NCBI RefSeq assembly: GCF_019711195.1
Contig: NZ_CP081299.1
Coordinates: 1,798,001 to 1,862,000 of the forward strand
Length of the DNA: 64,000 nt
Source: Dyadobacter sp. NIV53
GTDB lineage: Bacteria > Bacteroidota > Bacteroidia > Cytophagales > Spirosomataceae
Direction of reading: 5' to 3'
A program made the translations under genes and the position numbers. The notes under the pieces were generated by a model. The model was given only the letters and a program-made list of their open reading frames with translations. It ran no database searches and was not told where the DNA came from. Shown here one piece after another: positions 26,595-36,454 of this stretch (the stretch's first letter is position 1; every line of letters starts with the position of its first letter).

Positions 26595-27500
26595 TCAAAC
26601 CGCTAACACTTTCCTCAATTTACTAGGCGTGGTGCCGGCATTTTTCTTAAAAAATTTGATAAAATGGGACAGGTCTTCAAAACCAAGACACCATGCTACT
26701 TCTCCAATATTCCATTCCGTATTCTGCAACAAACTTTTTGCTTCCAGAAAAATACGGTCTGCAATTACCTGAGAAGTTGTTTTTTCTGTAACTTCTTTTA
26801 GGGAACGATTAAGATGATTGACGTGAACGAATAGCGCGTCAGCGAACTCTGCCGGGTGCCTCAGGTGCATTTTATGTGACGGGCTCTGGATTGGGAATTG
26901 GCCTTCAAGCAGCTCCTGAAAATAGCTGCTAAGTCGCATGGAACTGTTGGATTCTATGAATTTCAAATCGGCATTAGGCCGTAGTCTGAGCGTATCCAGT
27001 ATCAATTGGATTACCAGGACCCTAACCGCATCATACTTGTAATCAAAATCAGTTTCCATCTCGTGTTCCATTTTCTCAAACAGCTTTAAAAAGGAATCCA
27101 TTTCTACATCTGTTATATCAATTAATGGCGAAGCACCCGGTTTGAACAGCGGATAATCGTTGATATTCATAAACCGATCAAAAAAACTTTCAGTGAAAAC
27201 ACAGAGGTAGCCCGGATGCTGCTGCTCCAACGGCTCAAAACGGTAAATCATATTGGGCCGGGAAAACAAAATAGCCTGCTTCTTTATCTCCACCATTTTG
27301 TCCGCATAATAAATCCGGTTAGCACCGTGATGAATACTGATTTTAAAAAGACCTTTCCTGTTATAGGGCGAACAGCTAAATTGTTGATCTTCAGAAGGAA
27401 TGCGTATTACCTTAAAATCTTCACTTGTGTTTGACTTTTCACAAACCCTCCTCCGGTAATTACGCGCAGGTTCTGGGCGTCCTAAAAACTCTGTAACCAT
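26595..27500 (-). CDS. AraC-family transcriptional regulator
   Basis: A 301-residue regulator with an N-terminal cupin-like sensing domain (about residues 40-150) and a C-terminal AraC double helix-turn-helix. The second motif is clear: IGEVAWCLGFEDLSHFIKFF followed by KNAGTTPSKLRKV. It lies 23 bp downstream of the saccharopine dehydrogenase-like gene on the same strand, so it may be transcribed with it. The inducer is unknown. Confidence 0.9.
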   Translation of the reverse strand: MVTEFLGRPEPARNYRRRVCEKSNTSEDFKVIRIPSEDQQFSCSPYNRKGLFKISIHHGANRIYYADKMVEIKKQAILFSRPNMIYRFEPLEQQHPGYLCVFTESFFDRFMNINDYPLFKPGASPLIDITDVEMDSFLKLFEKMEHEMETDFDYKYDAVRVLVIQLILDTLRLRPNADLKFIESNSSMRLSSYFQELLEGQFPIQSPSHKMHLRHPAEFADALFVHVNHLNRSLKEVTEKTTSQVIADRIFLEAKSLLQNTEWNIGEVAWCLGFEDLSHFIKFFKKNAGTTPSKLRKVLAV

Positions 27501-27523
27501 GGCGACTCAGTAATTATTACCAT

Positions 27524-28525
27524 TTACAAATCAATAACTATAACCTCCAACGTTTCCAGTAACGCCTCCCCATATACCGAAGCCGGTGATTGAAAGCCAG
27601 CCTTGCAAAACCCGTTTAATATACGGGAAGCAACCTCGACCGCTGCCGTAACAGTCGGCATATAGCCAGCCCGCATAATTGCCATCGATCTCACAACAGA
27701 TCCATCTGCCCCGGTCACCTCCGCCAAAATTCTGCTAGGCTCTTCCACCTTATCTGGATTTATTTCTCCACCCTGAACTGTTGAATGGTCTGACTCCTCG
27801 CTAGCAGGAAGGGCCATCTGAAAAAATTCTTCTATGTTGGGGATGCCTGTTGATTTGTAGCAAAGTACAACAGCGCCCAGTGGCGTTGGAAAACATTGCT
27901 GCGGCCCAGCACCGAAATCAAATTCAGAAGACTCTGCTTCGGTTAATTTTTCGATCAACCCGTTTCGTCTTATAAGAATACCGGCGTTAATAATATTGGC
28001 ACTGCTGGCAATAGAACCTGGTGTAAATCCTCCACTGTACTGAAAAGCCGCTCTTAAAGCGACAGGATTTTTTACCCGTCTGGCAGTATGGACCACAAGC
28101 GGGTCATAGGTTGAAAATAGCCCGGCACCAGACAAGATCATAATGCCAGCAGCTTCCGCTGACAGGTTTTTGGACTCAGCCAACCGGTAAATTTCGACTT
28201 CGGCTGTAATGTCAACATAATGTACCTGGTGGCTGATACAGGCCTGCATGGCAAGTTCGGCGGTTTGACTGAATGGGCCCGCACTATTGAGAAGACACGT
28301 TTTTCCGCGAAGACTTTTTTCCCAGCTGGCCCGGTCATTCACATCAAAAACATGATAGGGAACACGTAGCTGCTGTGCTAACTCCGAAAGCTTGTGCTGA
28401 TTTCTGCCAGCAATCTCAAAATCCAGTCCGCGTCTGGCAGCCTCATGGCAAATCAAGGTTCCGGTATATCCTGTTGCGCCATAAATAAGGAGCTTGCCTT
28501 CAGCTGTTTTTTTTATCGTCGTCAT
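27524..28525 (-). CDS. Saccharopine dehydrogenase-like NAD(P)-binding oxidoreductase
   Basis: A 333-residue protein with an N-terminal Rossmann fold (LLIYGATGYTGTLICHEAARRG-type motif, GxTGxxG at residues ~15-21). The middle matches the saccharopine dehydrogenase NADP-binding family also called trans-acting enoyl reductase-like. The substrate is unknown. It starts one base after the stop of the MazG-like gene and is followed by an AraC regulator, forming a likely three-gene transcript. Confidence 0.85.
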   Translation of the reverse strand: MTTIKKTAEGKLLIYGATGYTGTLICHEAARRGLDFEIAGRNQHKLSELAQQLRVPYHVFDVNDRASWEKSLRGKTCLLNSAGPFSQTAELAMQACISHQVHYVDITAEVEIYRLAESKNLSAEAAGIMILSGAGLFSTYDPLVVHTARRVKNPVALRAAFQYSGGFTPGSIASSANIINAGILIRRNGLIEKLTEAESSEFDFGAGPQQCFPTPLGAVVLCYKSTGIPNIEEFFQMALPASEESDHSTVQGGEINPDKVEEPSRILAEVTGADGSVVRSMAIMRAGYMPTVTAAVEVASRILNGFCKAGFQSPASVYGEALLETLEVIVIDL

Positions 28526-28526
28526 A

Positions 28527-28853
28527 TTATTTTTTTAAAAGGTTTTCAGTCCTGGATAGAAAGCCCGCCAGCGCCGTTTGAATATCTATATCCATACGGT
28601 CGGCCAAAACAATCAGCCACCAGATACACTCGCCTAACTTATGATCCAGTTCCGAGGCCGCATTATCTCCCTTTGGCCAGCGTCCCTGCTGAGACATCGT
28701 CAGGCGGCCTACCAATCCTGCATCCGTAAGAAACGCAAGGGCGTCTTCTTCAACAGACCATTCACTGCCATGGTATTTCAATTCTAATTCACGGTACAGT
28801 TCTCGTAACTTCAAAGACCGGTTTACTGCATCATTTAAGGTTAATTCTTTCAT
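28527..28853 (-). CDS. MazG-like nucleotide pyrophosphohydrolase family protein
   Basis: A 108-residue all-alpha protein. The segment ELDHKLGECIWWLIVLADRMDID resembles the metal-binding E-x-x-D/E helices of MazG-type NTP pyrophosphohydrolases, but the canonical E-x-x-E-x12-E-x-x-D pattern is only partly clear. It is the first gene of the run with the saccharopine dehydrogenase-like protein. A house-cleaning or substrate-specific role cannot be decided. Confidence 0.72.
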   Translation of the reverse strand: MKELTLNDAVNRSLKLRELYRELELKYHGSEWSVEEDALAFLTDAGLVGRLTMSQQGRWPKGDNAASELDHKLGECIWWLIVLADRMDIDIQTALAGFLSRTENLLKK

Positions 28854-28905
28854 ATTGATATACTGGTTTGATTATTTAATACATGCTATAAACGTGTGTG
28901 AACAT

Positions 28906-29472
28906 CTAATTTTTAAGAAAGGAGAAATAAGTATAACACAGGTTTCCCACATCATACCGCTCACAGTGCTGATGACCAGTCGGCAATTGTGTGTGCGGTC
29001 CGATGATTTTTAGTTCCTTCATATATTCGCTGGTTATCAGTACGTAGGTACTCGACGGAACGCTGTTTTTGAGCAACCTATGCGCATCCACCAGCGGTCT
29101 TCCGAATAGTTTAAAAAAACGGCCGATCTCGTAGATGCTCATACGCCCGTAATGAACAATAACCTTAATGCTCAGATCGGTTACCTCAGGAAATAAAATT
29201 CTCAGCTGGTTTACCTGTGCGTTGAAAGAAGCCAGCATTTTTTCAAACTGAGCCAATATTTTTTTCACCGCAATTGGTTTGCCAAACTGATAAAACAAAA
29301 TGGCATCGCCCTCTATTTCAGAAATTTGCAAGAACAAGCAGTTTGCCTTGAGGATGGAAGTAAATAACTTTTTGATAATCCTTGTGCCATCAGCATTGTT
29401 TGTCTCCTTAATGAACCTGGTGTAACCACTTATGTCCACAATAAAAACGGTGCCTTTTGTGCCTTCTTTCAT
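28906..29472 (-). CDS. DUF2652 protein, cyclase-like fold
   Basis: A 188-residue protein. The opening GTVFIVDISGYTRFIKETN resembles the first strand and helix of class III adenylate/guanylate cyclases, and ISEIEGDAILFYQFGK matches the second conserved strand pair, as in DUF2652. The substrate-determining residues are not obvious, so catalytic activity is uncertain. I chose the ATG at 29472 since the domain begins there; an upstream ATG at 29499 would add nine basic residues. It stands alone, downstream of a TetR gene on the same strand. Confidence 0.75.
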   Translation of the reverse strand: MKEGTKGTVFIVDISGYTRFIKETNNADGTRIIKKLFTSILKANCLFLQISEIEGDAILFYQFGKPIAVKKILAQFEKMLASFNAQVNQLRILFPEVTDLSIKVIVHYGRMSIYEIGRFFKLFGRPLVDAHRLLKNSVPSSTYVLITSEYMKELKIIGPHTQLPTGHQHCERYDVGNLCYTYFSFLKN

Positions 29473-29634
29473 AACATATCTTTGTTTTCTTGCTGGCAAA
29501 GTTCACACAAACCAGAGACGTGTTTGTTGCCAAAGCTGCAAGAGTTGTATCCAACTCGGGGAGTTTTCCAATGTTCAAAAATGCGGTGCTTCTATCCTAT
29601 TTTAAAACAATCGTTTCAGATTAGGATAAAAGAA

Positions 29635-30213
29635 TTATCTCGAAATCTGGGTGATCAGATATTTTGCCATTTTTTTTATCCTTGCAGCATCCTGATGCAA
29701 GATATACGACTCGTGCCATCCTGTAAAGGAATTGACGATATAATCTGCCATCATTTCAGCATCAGTAGCCGGGTCAATCTCTTTTTCTTCAAGTGCTCGC
29801 CTGACCAGTGATAGAAAAAAATCATAAGTAAGATCGCTTTCATTTTTCAAAATTGCTTGTACATCCTTATCCGTCACAGCGAGTTCAAAAGTTGTTTTGA
29901 TGGCCAGACAGCTGTTACTGGCGTATAAAATCGAATTTACAGACTCGTTAATAATACTAACAAGCGCTTTTAAAGGAGATTTAAAATTTGCTGCATGTTT
30001 TTTCACCGCCTGAATCCGCCCTTGGGTGTAATCATGGATACACCTGATAAAAAGCTGACGCTTATCTCCAATTGTATTGTACAAACTGCTTGGATTGATC
30101 TGCATCGCATCGGTCAGATCGCGCATGGAAGCTCCATTATATCCTTTCTTCCAAAAGACCTCCATTGCCTTTCGGACTGCTTCCTCCTGATTGAATTCTA
30201 CGTTTCTCGCCAT
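29635..30213 (-). CDS. TetR/AcrR-family repressor
   Basis: A 192-residue regulator with an N-terminal helix-turn-helix (EVFWKKGYNGASMRDLTDAM, residues ~18-37, followed by SSLYNTIGDKRQLF) and an all-helical ligand-binding domain. It is divergent from the SDR gene at 30364, which it probably represses. The -7-like box for its own promoter lies 10 bp upstream of the ATG. Confidence 0.9.
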   Translation of the reverse strand: MARNVEFNQEEAVRKAMEVFWKKGYNGASMRDLTDAMQINPSSLYNTIGDKRQLFIRCIHDYTQGRIQAVKKHAANFKSPLKALVSIINESVNSILYASNSCLAIKTTFELAVTDKDVQAILKNESDLTYDFFLSLVRRALEEKEIDPATDAEMMADYIVNSFTGWHESYILHQDAARIKKMAKYLITQISR

Positions 30214-30222
30214 AACTGGCTA

Positions 30223-30230
30223 CAAATATA
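30223..30230 (-). promoter_or_regulatory. Predicted -7 box TATATTTG of the TetR gene
   Basis: Read on the minus strand this is TATATTTG, matching the Bacteroidota -7 consensus TAnnTTTG. It lies close to the ATG at 30213, so the transcript would have a very short leader. Confidence 0.45.
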
Positions 30231-30363
30231 CGAATATTTAAAACAGTTGTTCCAGAATGGCAAAATTTTTTTGCTTCGCTATTTTGGATACACAATTTAC
30301 CAAAACGGAAACACTGGACAGACAACACAGCCGGATCTTTGTATCGAACAATAAATCAAAATC

Positions 30364-31172
30364 ATGCAAACAATATTCATCACCGGCGCTTCGTCCGGAT
30401 TAGGAAAGACAACCGCCAGATTATTTCAAGCAAACGGCTGGAAGGTAATTGCTACTATGCGTAATCCTGAAAAAGAAACAGAACTTGGTCTGCTAGAAAA
30501 TGTCACCTTGTTGCCCATGGATGTTACCAACCCCGACCAGGTGACGCAAACAGTTCAGAAAGCAGTTACACTTGGCGTTGACGTGGTGTTAAACAATGCC
30601 GGATACGGACTTGTCGGCGGGTTTGAAGCCTACACAGATCAGCAGATCAGAAAACAGCTTGAGACCAATTTACTTGGTGTTTTGCGGGTTTCTCAGCCGT
30701 TTATAACTTATTTCAGAGAACAAAAAAAGGGGGGATATTCCTTACCATCACTTCTGCTGCCGGCATTGCAGCAAATCCGTTGGCTTCTGTTTACAGCGCC
30801 ACAAAATTTGCATTGGAAGGTTGGAGCGAGGCGATGAATTATGAAACCAATCAATTTGGTATACGTTTTAAAACCATCGCACCCGGAGCCATGAATACCG
30901 ACTATGTTGGAAGGTCCCTGACCTATGTTGCCAATGAGGCGTATACTCCACTTTGGAATAAAATGATGTCAGGTTTCGAAGACGGAAGTACAAATGTTGT
31001 TTTTTCGGAGCCCGAACAGATTGCAGCTATCATCTACGAAGCAGCGACGGACAACAAAACACAGCTTCGTTACCTGGCTGGCCCGGACGCCGTCCACGCA
31101 TCACAAACGCGTCAGAAACTTGGCATACAGGCGCACAGCGAACAGATCAATGAACTTTACAAATTCAACTGA
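30364..31172 (+). pseudogene. SDR-family oxidoreductase split by a frameshift
   Basis: The first part (30364-30720) encodes a short-chain dehydrogenase N-terminus with FITGASSGLGKT (TGxxxGxG) and LNNAGYG (NNAG). The frame breaks at the A7-G6 run at 30722-30734. The expected catalytic sequence SVYSATKFALEGWSEAMN (YxxxK) is in another frame and continues to 31172. One extra base in the run would restore a ~269-residue enzyme. It is either a true frameshift or a homopolymer sequencing error. The gene is divergent from the TetR repressor. Confidence 0.88.
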
Positions 31173-31283
31173 TTTTGTAAAAAATATTTAAGTGGGATTT
31201 GGGTGGCATTCACTTAAACAAACTTTTATCAGGAAAGTAACTGTTTAATCAATTACCCTCATATTATTAAAACGAACACGACA

Positions 31284-31598
31284 ATGTCAGATATAACTAA
31301 ACCAGGTGGTCTGGAAATGACGACCTTTAAATTGGAAAAAGGAAAGACATATAAGAATTTTATAGCGGCCAATGCAGATGTAGATTCCTGGTTAAAAAAA
31401 CAACCGGGTTTCCAGTCCAGACAAATCGCACAGCAGCCTGACGGCACCATCATCGATGTACTCATCTGGGATTCGCAGGAGGATGGGACCGATGCGATGC
31501 ACCGCCTGATGGATGAACTTTCCGATTCACCTGTTCATGATCTCATCGATCAGCGAACCGTATCCTGGAATATATATCCGGTTTATCACAAGATCTAA
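31284..31598 (+). CDS. Small protein, possible dimeric alpha/beta-barrel (ABM-like)
   Basis: A 104-residue cytoplasmic protein. The pattern of F-x-L-E-x-G...FIAANADVDSWLKKQPGFQSR followed by a beta-rich VLIWDSQEDG resembles antibiotic-biosynthesis-monooxygenase-like dimeric barrels, but no catalytic residue can be assigned. It lies 12 bp before an AraC gene on the same strand. Confidence 0.6.
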   Translation: MSDITKPGGLEMTTFKLEKGKTYKNFIAANADVDSWLKKQPGFQSRQIAQQPDGTIIDVLIWDSQEDGTDAMHRLMDELSDSPVHDLIDQRTVSWNIYPVYHKI

Positions 31599-31609
31599 TT
31601 CGCTAGCCA

Positions 31610-32527
31610 ATGAAGAAGGAAAATACTCCGCAAGTCATCCAAAGTGTATCCGAACTACTCCGGATGTTGGAACTTCCAAGACCTATGCACCCACTTGTAG
31701 CACTGGTTGACTATAAAGATATCCGGGCAGACACCACGCATCTTGGAAAAGGATACGTGCTGAATTTTTACAAGATATCCTTTAAAAAACATTTTGCAGG
31801 CCAAATACGGTACGGACAGGGGTATTATGATTTTGAAGAAGGGGGTCTTTCCTTTACAGCACCGAATCAGTTAATTACAGCGGCAGAAGAAGAAAAAGAT
31901 TACAGCGGCTACACCTTGTTGTTCCATCCTGATTTTATCCGCAGTTATCCAATCGGAAAGAACATTGTCAATTATGGCTTCTTTTCTTATTCAGTGGCAG
32001 AAGCCCTGTACTTATCCGATAAGGAAAAGAAGGTTATATTTTCGGTATTCGATGCGATCGCGATTGAACTCGAGAACAATATTGACCATTTTAGCCAGGA
32101 TGTGCTCATCACACAAATAGAGCTTCTGCTCAATTACAGTAACCGTTTTTACAACCGGCAATTCATCACCCGGAAAACAGTTCATAACGATCTGATCGGG
32201 GAAATGGAGTCGTACCTGACCGAATTCTTTGAAACGGAAAAATCACTGTTTGAAGGACCGCCGACGGTGCAGCAGCTCGCAGATCACCTCAAAGTTTCAC
32301 CCCGTTACCTGAGCGACATGCTTCGGTCTCTTACCGGACAAACGACCCAACAGCATATTCATAACAAACTGATTAACCAAGCCAAGGATATTCTCAGCAC
32401 AACCAATCTGACCATTGCTGAAATTGCTTATCAACTTGGTTTCGAGTACCCGCAATCCTTCAATAAACTTTTTAAAAGTAAAACCAAAATATCCCCTCTT
32501 GAATACCGCCAGGCATTTAACAACTAA
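31610..32527 (+). CDS. AraC-family transcriptional regulator
   Basis: A 305-residue regulator with an N-terminal sensing domain and a clear C-terminal AraC domain. The first helix-turn-helix is TVQQLADHLKVSPRYLSDML and the second IAEIAYQLGFEYPQSFNKLF, ending KISPLEYRQAF. It is preceded by the small ABM-like gene and followed about 200 bp later by a VOC gene, which it may regulate. Confidence 0.92.
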   Translation: MKKENTPQVIQSVSELLRMLELPRPMHPLVALVDYKDIRADTTHLGKGYVLNFYKISFKKHFAGQIRYGQGYYDFEEGGLSFTAPNQLITAAEEEKDYSGYTLLFHPDFIRSYPIGKNIVNYGFFSYSVAEALYLSDKEKKVIFSVFDAIAIELENNIDHFSQDVLITQIELLLNYSNRFYNRQFITRKTVHNDLIGEMESYLTEFFETEKSLFEGPPTVQQLADHLKVSPRYLSDMLRSLTGQTTQQHIHNKLINQAKDILSTTNLTIAEIAYQLGFEYPQSFNKLFKSKTKISPLEYRQAFNN

Positions 32528-32724
32528 AAAATAATCTGCGGCAGGAAAACCTGAAGGCTGGTTTATCCCGAAAGCCGGGCAAACATACCTGTAATACTTT
32601 CAATCACCTTTCGGCAGCCAATGCATACCGATTTTTGAGTAAAGATGAAACGAAAATCATCTGGTTAAAGTGTTGTGCCCATCGCCAAGAGTATTTATAC
32701 CTAACAAATTAACGATTAGAAATT

Positions 32725-33102
32725 ATGGATAGCAGTTTAAAACCAGGAATAAATCACATTGAATTCTGGGTATCGGATCTCGGCCAAACCATGAGATTCT
32801 ACAATAGTTTCCTCCCTTTGATCGGCTGGAAACAGATTAGCGATGTCTCCTTTTCAAATGGAAGTATGGTCATCTATTTCAAAGAGATGAGAGATCTCGT
32901 AAAAAACAGGTCTCTTGGAGTCAGACACCTCTGTTTTCAAGCTGTCGAAAAACAGCAGGTTGATCAGGTATATCAGGCACTAACAGGTCAAAACACATCG
33001 TTCATTCGCGGCCCATTGGCAATGCCATATTCGAAAGATTACTACACAATTGACTTCTATGACCCGGATGGCCAGGTAACAGAGGTCGCGCACACGCCAT
33101 AA
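32725..33102 (+). CDS. VOC-family (glyoxalase/bleomycin resistance-like) protein
   Basis: A 125-residue protein with the two beta-alpha-beta-beta-beta modules of the vicinal-oxygen-chelate fold. Candidate metal ligands are His in GINHIEFWV, His in GVRHLCFQ and Glu in DGQVTEVAH. Members include glyoxalase I, dioxygenases and drug-binding proteins; the substrate cannot be assigned. It is a single gene upstream of the NmrA-like oxidoreductase. Confidence 0.85.
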   Translation: MDSSLKPGINHIEFWVSDLGQTMRFYNSFLPLIGWKQISDVSFSNGSMVIYFKEMRDLVKNRSLGVRHLCFQAVEKQQVDQVYQALTGQNTSFIRGPLAMPYSKDYYTIDFYDPDGQVTEVAHTP

Positions 33103-33197
33103 CAAATTGTGCGGAGACAGTTCCTTGGGGTTACGAATGAAACGCAACAAAATAATTAATTACCTCAATATTTTAATCACCAGATCATAAAATTAAC

Positions 33198-34085
33198 ATG
33201 GAGAAGAAAATTCTGATTACCGGGGCTACTGGAAATTTGGGCGGACTTGTACTTGAATCATTATTAAATAAAACGGCAGCTAAAAACATAGCGGTGATGC
33301 TAAGGAGTGAACTTCATGCCGAAATATTTGAAAGCAAGGGGATTGAAATTCGCATTGGAAATTACGATGATAGTGAATCAATGATCAACGCTTTTGAAGG
33401 CATCGGCATACTATATTTTGTTTCCGGCCCGGATCTTGAAGGCCGTTTGGTTCAACATGAAAATGTAGTAGCGGCTGCAATACAGGCAAAGGTTGGTCAT
33501 GTGGTGTATACCAGTTTTTCCAGAAAAGATGGTCACGAAAATCACCCTCTATTAACACTCGCTCAGGGCCACATTATTGCAGAAGACGCCATCAGGGCAT
33601 CGGCAATACCGTACACAATTTTACTGAATAACTATTACATGGAAGTTATCCCGCTCTTTGTCGGGGAAAATATACTTACAGCCAAAACCATATTCTTTCC
33701 GGCATCACAGGGAAAAAGTGGATTCATTGCCCGCAGAGACATTGCAGAACTATCTGCCGAAATCCTGACAACTCCGGGCCACGAAAACAAAGTCTATGAA
33801 GCAAGTGGCGAGGTAGCCTACACCTTTGAAGAAGTGGCACAACTAATTACAGAGGTAAGCGGAACAAAGATCGACTATGTTTCGCCAACAGAAATAGATT
33901 TCGAGAATACATTAAAAAATTATGGAGTACCACAAACTGGAATCGAAATTAGCACTTTGTCTGCCAGAGCCATTGTGGAAGGAGAATTCGAAAAAACATC
34001 TGACACTTTCAGGCGTATCACAGGCAAAGAGCCTGTAAGTTTACCGGACTTTTTGAAAGAATTATATGGGGCAAAGATTAAATAA
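33198..34085 (+). CDS. NmrA-like NAD(P)-binding oxidoreductase
   Basis: A 295-residue atypical short-chain dehydrogenase with an N-terminal ILITGATGNLGGLV dinucleotide-binding loop. The layout matches NmrA/HSCARG or NAD(P)H quinone oxidoreductase-type proteins, which lack the usual YxxxK. It may act as a redox sensor or on quinones. It ends shortly before a strong terminator hairpin. Confidence 0.85.
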   Translation: MEKKILITGATGNLGGLVLESLLNKTAAKNIAVMLRSELHAEIFESKGIEIRIGNYDDSESMINAFEGIGILYFVSGPDLEGRLVQHENVVAAAIQAKVGHVVYTSFSRKDGHENHPLLTLAQGHIIAEDAIRASAIPYTILLNNYYMEVIPLFVGENILTAKTIFFPASQGKSGFIARRDIAELSAEILTTPGHENKVYEASGEVAYTFEEVAQLITEVSGTKIDYVSPTEIDFENTLKNYGVPQTGIEISTLSARAIVEGEFEKTSDTFRRITGKEPVSLPDFLKELYGAKIK

Positions 34086-34129
34086 GCTGTTCATTGTCAG
34101 TTGGTATAAGTTCAATAATGTTTTACAAC

Positions 34130-34162
34130 AAAAATGCGACGGTGTTAGACCGTCGCATTTTT
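34130..34162. terminator. Strong hairpin terminator, probably bidirectional
   Basis: The arms AAAAATGCGACGGT and ACCGTCGCATTTTT are perfect inverted repeats around a five-base loop, with T runs on both strands. It lies between the convergent NmrA-like and SnoaL-like genes. Confidence 0.85.
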
Positions 34163-34207
34163 GTTAAACTGTCCAGCGATATAGATATCTAACCGATAAT
34201 GAACGTT

Positions 34208-34666
34208 TTAGATTCCTGTAAGAACGCCAGGATCGCCCGTACGCCAGATATTATCAATTGTGACGATCTGAATAACCCATACTTCGCCCTGCCTCACAAG
34301 TTCAACGTCGTACCGATTTTTCATTAAATAGTGCCGCGTATGGTCGCTGGAAGGCACGTGTTGCGCTTCGACGAGTGCGTCCAAAACGGCCTTATCTCCG
34401 TCGATTGTTACCCTCGGATTGCTTACCGAATACGTGGTATCGATTTGACTGAGTGACCCCATCAGCGCGGCGACAATGTTTTCCCTGCCTTCCAGCACCG
34501 GATATTCAAAGCCAGCTTTTTTTCCTGCCGGCCTGAAATCGGATGTAGCATCCGTTGCAAAAGCAGATGCAAGAAGGTCGTTATCCCGCAGGTCCAGTCC
34601 CGCAGCAAAGCGGTACAGCGTCTCAATTACGGCAAATTTATCTGAGGTTTCCTGAAAAGTGATCAT
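34208..34666 (-). CDS. SnoaL/NTF2-like fold protein
   Basis: A 152-residue cytoplasmic protein with the N-terminal helix pattern ETLYRFAAGLDLRDNDLLAS and cone-shaped beta sheet of SnoaL-like polyketide cyclase/NTF2 proteins. Several polar residues of the putative pocket are present (for example TRHYLMKNRYDVEL). The substrate is unknown. It is a single gene converging with the NmrA-like gene. Confidence 0.82.
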   Translation of the reverse strand: MITFQETSDKFAVIETLYRFAAGLDLRDNDLLASAFATDATSDFRPAGKKAGFEYPVLEGRENIVAALMGSLSQIDTTYSVSNPRVTIDGDKAVLDALVEAQHVPSSDHTRHYLMKNRYDVELVRQGEVWVIQIVTIDNIWRTGDPGVLTGI

Positions 34667-34882
34667 GTCAATTTGTTTTGAATTAATTTAAAAGTTAACT
34701 CCACAAATTTCCGGGTTATCAAACAGGTAAAACAGGCATAATCAAACCGATAACTTGCAAAATCAAACAACCAGGTCATGCAGAAAGTCATTTGCCTTTC
34801 TTTTGGACAGATAATCTTTTTTATACGAATCGTGTCAGAAAAGGCCGTTGCTTCCGCAAGAGCGCTGATATCAGGATAAATT

Positions 34883-36262
34883 TTATTTGCTTATTTCAAG
34901 TTGTTTTTCCGGAATGGTGAAAATAGTAATGATAGCACCCGTAATCGAAATACCTGCAGCGATTAAGAATGCGGCATTAAACCCGGACGAAAAATCCTCA
35001 GGAAGCAGATTTGCCGTATAAATAGAAATGATAGCAGCTATCCCAATAGCACCACCAATCTGTTGACTGATCTGTAAGACCCCGGATAATATTCCAGCCT
35101 CCTGATCATCAACGCCATCCAGAATGACAATGCTTCCTGGTACAAACACCAATGCAATACCTAAGCTGTGAACAAATAAAGGCAGAAGCACATCTCCCAT
35201 GTAAGTGCTCGTGCTGGTTAATTGTGAAAAACCGACGAAACTTACCGCCACCAGCATACTTCCGGTTATTAAAAGAAAGCGGACTCCAAATTTAGCAACA
35301 AGGCGTGGGACGAACTGAGACACGATTGAAACGACCGTTGTCAGAGGCAGATAAGCGCATCCTGCCAACAATGGATTGTAACCCAAGACTTCTTGAAAAT
35401 ATTGAAGGATTAAAAACAATGCTGCAAAATGCATCCCAACAATCACCGCCATTACAGCCAAGCCCCCACGTCGTTGTTTTGAGTTTAGGATACTCAGATC
35501 TAAAAGCGGTTCTGCAACTTTCGATTCTATCCAGACAAAAAGTAAAAGCAGGATCACCGCGCTGACGAAACTAGCAATAGTGATATCCGACGTCCAGCTA
35601 TTTTCACCTGCGCTAATGAAGCCGAACACGAGCACAGTAAAGCCCAAAGCTCCCGTTAAAGCGCCAAAAAAATCTAGTTTTCCCTTTACCTTTATAGTTT
35701 CCGGGACAAGAAAAGCAATCACTGCAAATGCAAATGCTCCGATGGGTACATTAATAAGCAGCGACCAACGCCAGGACATGTATTCTGTTAAGGCTCCACC
35801 CAAAATCAGTCCCAACGATGCCCCGGTGGAAGATACGGCAATAAAAAGAGACAGTCCGCGATTTTTTTCGGCTTCATTTTCAGCCAAAATGGTAATCAAA
35901 GCCAGAACACTCGGAGCAGCCAATGCTGAGCCTATACCTTGAAAGACACGAGCTAAGATCAATATGGGAGGTGACAATGCCAGGCCTCCTGCAAGGGAAG
36001 CAAGCACAAAAATTGCTACCCCGATCCGAAAGGCTTTTACCTGTCCGATCATATCACCTAGCCGGCCTCCTAAAAGCAGCAATCCTCCAAACGCCAGACC
36101 GAAAGCATTCGGTATCCATGATAAATCGGTTGAAGTAAAACCCAGGTCAGCCTGAATGTCTTTTAATGAAATGACAACGATCAGAAAGTCCATCGCCAGC
36201 ATGAGCTGAACGGTAAGTATAACGGCTAAGGCAGTTTTTTTATGAATTATAGTAGTTGGCAT
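34883..36262 (-). CDS. MFS drug-efflux transporter, DHA2 (14-helix) type
   Basis: A 459-residue inner-membrane protein with about 14 predicted helices. Visible signatures are motif D1-like LMLAMDFLIVVISL at helix 1, motif A GGRLGDMIGQ and motif C-like TGASLGLILGG. These match EmrB/QacA-type proton-drug antiporters. Substrates are unknown. It is a single gene, with a terminator hairpin upstream separating it from the SDR gene. Confidence 0.9.
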   Translation of the reverse strand: MPTTIIHKKTALAVILTVQLMLAMDFLIVVISLKDIQADLGFTSTDLSWIPNAFGLAFGGLLLLGGRLGDMIGQVKAFRIGVAIFVLASLAGGLALSPPILILARVFQGIGSALAAPSVLALITILAENEAEKNRGLSLFIAVSSTGASLGLILGGALTEYMSWRWSLLINVPIGAFAFAVIAFLVPETIKVKGKLDFFGALTGALGFTVLVFGFISAGENSWTSDITIASFVSAVILLLLFVWIESKVAEPLLDLSILNSKQRRGGLAVMAVIVGMHFAALFLILQYFQEVLGYNPLLAGCAYLPLTTVVSIVSQFVPRLVAKFGVRFLLITGSMLVAVSFVGFSQLTSTSTYMGDVLLPLFVHSLGIALVFVPGSIVILDGVDDQEAGILSGVLQISQQIGGAIGIAAIISIYTANLLPEDFSSGFNAAFLIAAGISITGAIITIFTIPEKQLEISK

Positions 36263-36383
36263 GTATTTATTTGAAACATTGATTTGATGGCTTCTGAGTC
36301 ATCAAAGAAAAATTAGTTTTAGCGCTTCTATTAAAAATGAAAGCAGAATCACTTCATTCATAACCAGCTTAATTTGTTATAAT

Positions 36384-36428
36384 AAAAAATGGTTTTGCTG
36401 GCATTATCATGCTGGCAAAACCATTTTT
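36384..36428. terminator. Hairpin terminator after the first SDR of the SDR/HxlR pair
   Basis: The arms AAAAATGGTTTTGC and GCAAAACCATTTTT are perfect inverted repeats with flanking A and T runs. It lies 27 bp beyond the SDR stop (minus strand) and upstream of the MFS gene. Confidence 0.85.
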
Positions 36429-36454
36429 CTTCTTGCAGATTTTACCTGAAATTC

